NCBI RefSeq assembly: GCF_040712075.1
Contig: NZ_JBFCVL010000002.1
Span: forward strand, 523,755-587,754
Direction: 5' to 3'
Length of the DNA stretch: 64,000 nucleotides
Source of the DNA: Fodinicurvata sp. EGI_FJ10296
GTDB taxonomy: Bacteria; Pseudomonadota; Alphaproteobacteria; DSM-16000; Inquilinaceae
Positions 57,886 through 64,000 of this stretch are shown piece by piece. Made by a program: the position numbers and the translations under genes. Position 1 is the stretch's first letter; every line of letters starts with the position of its first letter. The notes below the pieces were generated by a model. That model had not been told where the DNA came from and made no database searches. It saw nothing but the letters and a program-made list of their open reading frames with translations.

Positions 57886-59013
57886 ATGACCACAGGTCCA
57901 ATGAACACTGGGCCGACGCCGCGCCCCGGCATTCTGGAGATTACCCCTTATGTCGGCGGCGAAAGCAGCGCCAACGCCAAGCGGTTGATCCGGCTTGCCT
58001 CGAACGAAGGGGCGTTGGGCACAAGTCCGGCAGCCAAGGCGGCTTACGAAGTCGCAGCTGCCGAACTTCACCGCTATCCCGACGGTGGATCGACTGCGCT
58101 TCGTGAAACGATCGCCGAAATCCATGGGTTGAATGTCGATCAGATCGTCTGCGGTGCCGGATCGGACGAACTGATCGCTCTGCTGACACGCGCTTACGCC
58201 GGTCCCGGGGACGAAGTGCTTTATTCCCGGCACGGGTTCCTGATGTATCCGCTCAGCGCGATGGCATGCGGCGCCACACCGGTCGCGGCGCCGGAGCCGG
58301 GACTGAAAGCCGATGTCGACCTGGTTCTTGCCAGCGTCACCGACCGCACCAGGATCGTCTTCATCGCCAATCCGAACAATCCCACCGGATCGTATCTGTC
58401 GACAGCGGAAATCGAACGACTGCATGCCGGCCTGCCGGCGCATGTTCTGCTGGTCATCGACGCGGCCTATGCCGAATACGTCGACGCGCCCGACTACAGC
58501 GCTGGCGCCGCACTGGCCGAAAGCACAACCAACGTCGTCATGACGCGGACATTCTCCAAAATATACGGCCTGAGCGCGCTGCGGCTCGGCTGGGCCTATT
58601 GCCCGCCGGGTATCGCTGACATCCTGAACCGCATTCGCGGGCCGTTCAACGTCTCGCTACCGGCCCAGAAGGCGGGCGAAGCCGCAATCAGGGACACCGA
58701 CTTCATCGAGCGCAGCCGGGCGCACAACGAACAGTGGCGTGACTGGACCGCTGCCGCGCTGTCCGATCTCGGCCTGAAAGTGCATCCGAGCGTATGCAAC
58801 TTCCTGCTGGTGGATTTTGCCGGCATTCCCGGCATCTCGGCCGAAGACGCCCGCATCGCCCTGAAGGACCAAGGCATCCTTGTGCGCCAGATGGGTGCCT
58901 ACGGCCTTCCCACCTGCCTGAGAATCGGCATTGGCCTTGAGGACGAGATGCGCCCGGTGATCGAAGCCATGCGTACCGTCATGGCCGGGGCCGGACAGGC
59001 CGCAACCGGATAA
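57886..59013 (+). CDS. hisC: Histidinol-phosphate/aromatic aminotransferase
   Basis: 375 residues from ATG 57886 (AGGTGA upstream). Class II PLP aminotransferase of the HisC group: LIRLASNEGALGTSPAA, HRYPDGGSTALRETIAE, CGAGSDELIALLTRAYAGPGDEVLY, IVFIANPNNPTGSYLS, VIDAAYAEYVD and the PLP lysine in MTRTFSKIYGLSALRLGW. Its place between chorismate mutase and prephenate dehydrogenase suggests it also transaminates prephenate or aromatic oxo-acids. Confidence 0.93.
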   Translation: MTTGPMNTGPTPRPGILEITPYVGGESSANAKRLIRLASNEGALGTSPAAKAAYEVAAAELHRYPDGGSTALRETIAEIHGLNVDQIVCGAGSDELIALLTRAYAGPGDEVLYSRHGFLMYPLSAMACGATPVAAPEPGLKADVDLVLASVTDRTRIVFIANPNNPTGSYLSTAEIERLHAGLPAHVLLVIDAAYAEYVDAPDYSAGAALAESTTNVVMTRTFSKIYGLSALRLGWAYCPPGIADILNRIRGPFNVSLPAQKAGEAAIRDTDFIERSRAHNEQWRDWTAAALSDLGLKVHPSVCNFLLVDFAGIPGISAEDARIALKDQGILVRQMGAYGLPTCLRIGIGLEDEMRPVIEAMRTVMAGAGQAATG

Positions 59014-59036
59014 CCCCGGATACCGGAAGTTGATTG

Positions 59037-59984
59037 ATGACCAGTGATGACATAGCCCGGACCGCGGTCGCCGAGACCACATCCGGTAAGGTGCCCGGCA
59101 CATCGAAGCCGATATTCCCGCGGCTCTGCCTGATCGGACTGGGCCTGATCGCCTCGTCCGTGGCCTGGGCCGCGAAGCGTGACGGACTGGTCGACGAGAT
59201 CGTGGGCACTGCCAGATCACCGGAAACCATGGCGCGGGCAGTCGAATTGGGGTTTGTGGACCGGGCTGTCGCTGATCCGGCCGAAGCGGTTGCCGGCGCC
59301 GATCTGGTGATGTTGTGCACACCGCTTTCCACTTTCGCTGAACTGGCCGAGCGCATCGCACCGAACCTGAAACCGGGGGCGGTGCTGACGGATGCCGGTT
59401 CGGTGAAGCACACCGTCATCAAGGATGTCGGCCCGTTCGTCCCCGACGGCGTCCATTTTGTTCCAGGCCATCCGATTGCGGGTACCGAGCATTCCGGCCC
59501 CGACTCCGGCTTTGCCGATCTGTTCAAGGGTCGATGGTGCATCCTGACGCCGCCGGAAGGGACCAGCGCCGAGGCCGTCGACCGGCTGTCGGAATTCTGG
59601 ACCAGCATGGGCGCAATGATCGAGGTGATGGACGCCGAACACCACGACAAGGTCCTGGCCATAACATCTCACTTGCCGCATCTGATCGCCTACACAATCG
59701 TCGGAACAGCCGTCGATCTTGAGGAGTCGACAAAAGAAGCCGTGATCAAGTTCTCGGCATCGGGGTTTCGCGACTTCACGCGTATCGCTGCGTCCGATCC
59801 GACAATGTGGCGCGATATCTTCCTGTCCAATCGAGAGGCGACGCTGGAAATGTGCCAGCGTTTCTCGGAAGACCTGACCGCGTTACAACGGGCCATTCGA
59901 TGGGGAGAAGCCGACAAGTTGCACGAACTGTTCACCCGCACGCGCGCTATCCGCCGCGGTATCATCGACGCCAATCAGGCCTGA
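59037..59984 (+). CDS. tyrC: Prephenate/arogenate dehydrogenase
   Basis: 315 residues from ATG 59037. It oxidises and decarboxylates prephenate or arogenate on the way to tyrosine, with NAD(P). Rossmann motif LCLIGLGLIASSVAW, GTARSPETMARAVELGFVDRA, PLSTFAEL, GAVLTDAGSVK, PGHPIAGTEHSGPDSG (catalytic His) and HHDKVLAITSHLPHLIAY are all present. The helical dimer domain follows. The substrate choice is not settled by sequence; cyclohexadienyl dehydrogenase TyrC type fits. Confidence 0.93.
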   Translation: MTSDDIARTAVAETTSGKVPGTSKPIFPRLCLIGLGLIASSVAWAAKRDGLVDEIVGTARSPETMARAVELGFVDRAVADPAEAVAGADLVMLCTPLSTFAELAERIAPNLKPGAVLTDAGSVKHTVIKDVGPFVPDGVHFVPGHPIAGTEHSGPDSGFADLFKGRWCILTPPEGTSAEAVDRLSEFWTSMGAMIEVMDAEHHDKVLAITSHLPHLIAYTIVGTAVDLEESTKEAVIKFSASGFRDFTRIAASDPTMWRDIFLSNREATLEMCQRFSEDLTALQRAIRWGEADKLHELFTRTRAIRRGIIDANQA

Positions 59985-60008
59985 ACAGGAAATGGTCTCA
60001 AAAGTGCA

Positions 60009-61046
60009 CTAGAGTCCCGGCCATTCGATCTCCGGCAATGTCGCTATCTGGACCGGGCCGATCTGAACGCGGCGATCCTGGATTGTGATCGGGGCTTCCA
60101 GCACGCTTCGCCCGTCTTCATTCGGCGGCCCCGCCATCATCTGCAGGCCGACGCGGGCCATGGTCGCCTGCCGGCCCTCAAGCACGCCGCGTTCTTCCAT
60201 CATGTCCAGCAGAACTTCATACCCTTCGACCCGAACATTGATTCGCCCGCGCGGCTGCAAGGCGGCATCCAGCGTCAAATCGCCGTCGGCCTCGATCGTG
60301 ACCGGCCCCCAGATAAGGTGCGCCCGATCGATTCTCACCTGACCGCCCGCGTCGCGCCACGCGACGATGTCGTCCGCCGACCATCTTCGGCGCGGCAGCG
60401 GTCCGGAAACCATCCCGGTTATGCCGGCGCGTTCAATACTGTTACCCAGTTCGCCGAAGGGGGACGAGGTCAAACCGATCTGCGTGGCATCCAATTGAAG
60501 ATGCAGATCTTCGATGCCATCGGTATTCTGATCGATCAGTTCGCCGAGAATGGCCAACTGATCGGTGGAAACGTCGGAAAAATTGTACGGCGCGGGCAAC
60601 TGATCCGTCTCGACTTCGACATTCTGCAGCACGGCCGATGCCGATGGCACGTCTCCGGTCCAGGAAACATGGAACGAAGCCCTGCCTGACTCGGTCGTCG
60701 CCACCAGCGGATAGTCTTCCGGGATGGTCAGGGAATGACCGCCGATCAGATGGACATCAACGTTTCGGCGCCACCAGTTCCGGGCTTCTACGGCGATCGC
60801 GTCACCTTCCCAGCGGATGCCGTTGGGTCCCTCGACCGATGGATTGTCGGCGTCGATCCGAAGGGATGAGGGGAATCCCGACCGTTGGAAATTGTCGTAG
60901 GAGGCACTGACGCCAAACCGGCTCTGGTCCGCAACCACTGTCTCCAGTCCGCTGCGCGCCATGGACGCGACATAATACCAGGCGCCCGTATAGGCCGCGC
61001 CCAGTACGGCGATAAGCGCGACGACGGCGATCAGAAATCGTTGCAT
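60009..61046 (-). CDS. DUF2125 family protein
   Basis: 345 residues from ATG 61046. An N-terminal signal anchor (about 4-24, LIAVVALIAVLGAAYTGAWYY) is followed by a periplasmic beta-rich region: SGFPSSLRIDADNP, WEGDAIAVEARNWWRRNV, IDRAHLIWGPVTIEADGDLTLDAALQPRGRINVRVEGYEVL and a C-terminal VQIGPVQIATLPEI. This is a widespread alphaproteobacterial family with AsmA/YdgA-like repeats; no function is known to me. It converges with tyrC, 24 bases between stops. Confidence 0.85.
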   Translation of the reverse strand: MQRFLIAVVALIAVLGAAYTGAWYYVASMARSGLETVVADQSRFGVSASYDNFQRSGFPSSLRIDADNPSVEGPNGIRWEGDAIAVEARNWWRRNVDVHLIGGHSLTIPEDYPLVATTESGRASFHVSWTGDVPSASAVLQNVEVETDQLPAPYNFSDVSTDQLAILGELIDQNTDGIEDLHLQLDATQIGLTSSPFGELGNSIERAGITGMVSGPLPRRRWSADDIVAWRDAGGQVRIDRAHLIWGPVTIEADGDLTLDAALQPRGRINVRVEGYEVLLDMMEERGVLEGRQATMARVGLQMMAGPPNEDGRSVLEAPITIQDRRVQIGPVQIATLPEIEWPGL

Positions 61047-61228
61047 GTTCGGGTCCGGTATCCTTTTTTTCCCGGCGAATGGACCACGGCGGCGTCGATA
61101 ATTCAAGGCGGCCCTGCATGCGCAGGCCAGCCGCCCGACACCGGTCCGCCGCATTGCAGCGCGAAGCGGCGGAGCCGGAATCGCAAAAAGCCATCGGACC
61201 GACTGCCGAGCTGTGCTATCAACCGAGC

Positions 61229-61894
61229 ATGATTGCCGACGACGCAGCACTTTCCGATCCGCCACCCTCAGATACGGGTCTGCCGCCTTCTCCATTTGGC
61301 ACACACCAGATACCTCATCGTTCCGGTGAACCCGTCTGGGTGTTCGGTTACGGATCCCTTATGTGGAATCCGGGATTTCGCTTCGTCGACCGCCGCGACG
61401 CCACCTTGTACGGCTACCACCGGCGCTTCTGCGTCTACTCTTTTCGCTATCGTGGTACGCCGGAAGCTCCCGGCCTCGTTCTGGGGCTCGACCGCGGCGG
61501 ATCATGCCGCGGCGTAGCCTTCAAGATCGCGCCGGAGGACAAACCGCTGGCCCTGCAATATCTCTGGGACCGGGAAATGGTGAACGGCGTTTATCGCCCG
61601 ACCGAAGTCCGGCTGCGGATCACTTCGGCACCAGACTGGAATCATGAACACAGCGTCATCGATGCATCCACCTTCGTGGTCGATCGCGATCATCAACAGT
61701 ATTGTCCCGAACTTTCTCCGGACACGGCCGCAACGCTCATCGCAACCCGCCGCGGACAGAACGGCCCCAATGCCGACTACCTCCTCAACACGGTTGCCCA
61801 TCTGACGGCGGCGGGGATAACCAACACGGCATTGCATCGGCTGGCCGCGCGCGTCACGGCGATCTCGACCGAACTCGACACGCATTCCGATTAA
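61229..61894 (+). CDS. ChaC-like gamma-glutamylcyclotransferase
   Basis: 221 residues from ATG 61229. ChaC enzymes cleave glutathione to 5-oxoproline and Cys-Gly. VWVFGYGSLMWNPGF is the substrate-binding motif, then CVYSFRYRGTPEAPGLVLGLDRGGSCRGVAF and YLWDREMVNGVYRP with the catalytic Glu. The first 35 residues are a Pro-rich extension. Fits the glutathione group (GST, gloB) a few kb away. Confidence 0.92.
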   Translation: MIADDAALSDPPPSDTGLPPSPFGTHQIPHRSGEPVWVFGYGSLMWNPGFRFVDRRDATLYGYHRRFCVYSFRYRGTPEAPGLVLGLDRGGSCRGVAFKIAPEDKPLALQYLWDREMVNGVYRPTEVRLRITSAPDWNHEHSVIDASTFVVDRDHQQYCPELSPDTAATLIATRRGQNGPNADYLLNTVAHLTAAGITNTALHRLAARVTAISTELDTHSD

Positions 61895-61986
61895 TCTGCG
61901 GTTCATCATTCGCTTTTATCGTTCCGGCTGCCCGAGCATCGTTCGTATGGCCGGGAAGGCAACGATTGCGGCGAGGATATTGCGGT

Positions 61987-64000
61987 ATGGCCATCGATCC
62001 GTCGGCAGACGGGGCTTCCAGTTCCCAGGCAAAAATCGACCCCTCATACGCCGGTTCGCCGGAGCCCGCACTTCATACGACGACCGGTAAGACATCGACG
62101 GCCGATACGAAGACAGGTGATACGAAGACGGGCGATACGAAGACGGGCAACATGTCGACCCGCAGGGGCATCGGCCTCCGCGGAAAGCTGATGATGGCCT
62201 TCGCGGCGGTAACAGCCATGACCGTGGCAGCGTCGGCCGTGGCCATTCACTCGTTTCAATCGGCCGAAAACGCCTTTGGCGGAATCACGCAAACGGGCCT
62301 GCCGTCCATCGCGACCGCACAGCACGTCGCCACCGAAAGCGCCGCTTTCATCAACAGGGCCCTCGATGTGTCCGACATGAGCGACCCCGGCAGGGTCGAT
62401 GAACTGGTCACGGCCATGACCGACGAGACAACGGCAATGCAAGGCCGCCTTGACAACCTCGAATCCAGCTTCGGCCCGGATCCGGCAATCGACGAGATGC
62501 GGGAACATCTGGATACCATGCTCGCTGGCGCCCGCCATCATGCCGATATCGTCAAGGAACGCATCGCCGTGGACGAGCGGACGGCTTCCCGCACCAGAGC
62601 GATTCGCGATGCCCATGACGCATTCCTGAGCGCCATTACGCCCCGCCTGAACGCCTCACGGGAGTCGATGGTGTCGTTCGCTGACGACCTGAGGACGAAT
62701 ATTCAAACGGCGGTCGAGGATGTGACCGGAACCGCTGCCGACAATCTGATGACCGTCCTGCAGATTCGTGGTGACGTAATCCTTGCCGCGGCCGTGCTGC
62801 AGCAGGCGATCGAGGCGGGAACTCCGACCGAAATCGAAACGCATCGCGAACGGTTCCTGGAAATCGCAGCCCGAATCGAAGAAGCCCGGCCGGGTCTGGA
62901 CGCCGGAGCCGACCAGCTGTTTCTGGACATGGGTCTGGATCGGTTGCTGGCCTTCGGATCGTCGGAAAGCGATCCGACCTTGTTCGATGTCCGGATGTCC
63001 TATCTCGACGGCAACTATTCCTACGACAATATCGCTTTTCTGGCAGACGCGACCGAAGACTTGCAGACCGGCAGCGCCAGCGTCCTCGACACGCTGGAGC
63101 GGCTGATGGGCGAGGCGCGACAGTCGATGGAAACGGCGGGCCGTCATCTGAGCCAGGAAGCCGATTCCCTCATCGATCGCATGCTATCGGTTCAGATCCG
63201 CGAAGTTCAGGCGCTTCAGGACATCGTCGCCGACGCCAATCTGATCGCCGGCCTGCTGAACGAGGCGGCCGTAACCGCCGACCCGGAGCGGCTTGGCGAT
63301 CTTCAGATCCGGTTTTCCATGCTCGCCAGCGCGATCGGCCAAAACCTGGCCGTTCTGGGCGAGGACGGCGATATTTCGGACTTTGCCGGCCCGGCGCAAG
63401 CCATCATCAGTGAAGGAATGAGTTCCGACAGCATATTCTCGCAACGTGACAATCGCCTCGCGATGGCTGCGGAGATTCTGGCCATGCGACAGCAGGAGCA
63501 GGCGACTGCGGCCAGTCTTGCGGATACGGCAACTTCACTGACCGAAACGGTGCATTCACGGACACGGGAGGCGGCGACCGCCGCAACCGATCTCCTTGGT
63601 CAAAGCCGTTTGCTTCTGGTGGCGATCGCGGTGGCGGGCGTACTGGTATCGGCGCTGATTGCGTGGTTGTATGTCGGCCGGTCGATCGTCCGGCGCCTGA
63701 CCGGCCTTGCCTCATCGATGAACGATCTGGCCGATGGCCGGCTCGACGTCGCGATCGACGAGCGCGGCCGCGACGAGATCGCCGGCATGGCCCGCTCGCT
63801 GGCGGTTTTCCGCCGGACCGCGATCGAGGTCGAAGACGCCAACAAGCGCGCGGCGGACGAGCGGGAAAGGGCATCCGAGGAGCGTCGCCAGGCCCGTCTG
63901 ACCCTGGCCGACCAGTTCCAGTCCAATGTCGGCGCCATCGTCGACGGTGTCTCTGCCGCCGCGACGGAAATGCAAGCCACGGCATCCGGCATGCGCGACA
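61987..64000 (+). CDS. Methyl-accepting chemotaxis protein, C-terminus cut by window edge
   Basis: 671 residues visible. A cytoplasmic N-terminus with three TKTGD units (near residues 41-55) precedes the first helix (about 66-85, LMMAFAAVTAMTVAASAVAIHSF), then an unusually long helical periplasmic sensor (about 86-535), the second helix (about 540-562, LLLVAIAVAGVLVSALIAWLYVG) and a HAMP domain (SIVRRLTGLASSMNDLADGRLDVAIDERGRDEIAGMARSLAVFRR). It ends in the start of the signalling coiled coil (TEMQATASGM). Ligand unknown. Confidence 0.92.
   Translation, partial: MAIDPSADGASSSQAKIDPSYAGSPEPALHTTTGKTSTADTKTGDTKTGDTKTGNMSTRRGIGLRGKLMMAFAAVTAMTVAASAVAIHSFQSAENAFGGITQTGLPSIATAQHVATESAAFINRALDVSDMSDPGRVDELVTAMTDETTAMQGRLDNLESSFGPDPAIDEMREHLDTMLAGARHHADIVKERIAVDERTASRTRAIRDAHDAFLSAITPRLNASRESMVSFADDLRTNIQTAVEDVTGTAADNLMTVLQIRGDVILAAAVLQQAIEAGTPTEIETHRERFLEIAARIEEARPGLDAGADQLFLDMGLDRLLAFGSSESDPTLFDVRMSYLDGNYSYDNIAFLADATEDLQTGSASVLDTLERLMGEARQSMETAGRHLSQEADSLIDRMLSVQIREVQALQDIVADANLIAGLLNEAAVTADPERLGDLQIRFSMLASAIGQNLAVLGEDGDISDFAGPAQAIISEGMSSDSIFSQRDNRLAMAAEILAMRQQEQATAASLADTATSLTETVHSRTREAATAATDLLGQSRLLLVAIAVAGVLVSALIAWLYVGRSIVRRLTGLASSMNDLADGRLDVAIDERGRDEIAGMARSLAVFRRTAIEVEDANKRAADERERASEERRQARLTLADQFQSNVGAIVDGVSAAATEMQATASGMRD

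Overview
The window reads as a contiguous piece of a high-GC alphaproteobacterial chromosome, most like the Rhodospirillales; genus cannot be fixed by eye. Support: the ruv-tol-pal-cpoB-tilS-ftsH-folP-glmM run, the pairing of an MJ0042 zinc-ribbon protein with ftsEX, argH-LptM-lysA followed by a DUF4175 protein, CpdR-like and PraR-like regulators, a HIG1 twin-transmembrane protein, and frequent ATGA/GTGA start-stop overlaps. No rRNA, tRNA, CRISPR array or intact insertion sequence was seen.

Layout. 1-5.7 kb: a cut sodium/solute symporter with a small partner, accA, a CoA-ester lyase, xerD, a small membrane protein and aroK. 5.7-22.4 kb: a long minus-strand run yebC-ruvCAB-ybgC-tolQRAB-pal-cpoB-tilS-ftsH-folP-glmM ending in a degenerate ThiD-like kinase. 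22.7-29.3 kb: a plus-strand group (BchC-like oxidoreductase, altered QueD-like protein, GT4 glycosyltransferase, methyltransferase), an AT-rich gene for a C58/YopT-like protease, a divergent RibD-like reductase and ribA. 29.4-38.7 kb: dsbB, yqaA, small membrane and secreted proteins, a cobalamin adenosyltransferase, 3-hydroxybutyryl-CoA dehydrogenase, two HTH regulators, a hydrolase, a transposase-domain/PAS fusion and tlpA. 38.8-51.4 kb: argH-lptM-lysA-DUF4175, cpdR-like, MJ0042 protein, ftsEX, YdcF, plsC and nrdJ. 51.7-64 kb: cupin, GST, gloB, methyltransferase, metXW, chorismate mutase-hisC-tyrC, DUF2125, ChaC-like and a cut chemotaxis receptor.

Most of the window is housekeeping: DNA repair, envelope integrity and division, peptidoglycan precursors, folate, lysine/arginine/methionine/tyrosine synthesis. 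The best candidate for an undescribed system is 22.7-29.3 kb. GTP cyclohydrolase II and a RibD-type reductase could supply a pyrimidine or pterin precursor; a PTPS-fold protein lacking several catalytic residues, an oxidoreductase, a glycosyltransferase and a methyltransferase could turn it into a glycosylated, methylated product. A probably transferred C58-protease-like gene sits inside this group. Two further oddities are a PAS protein built on an IS5-type transposase N-terminal domain, and an FtsE with altered ATPase residues.
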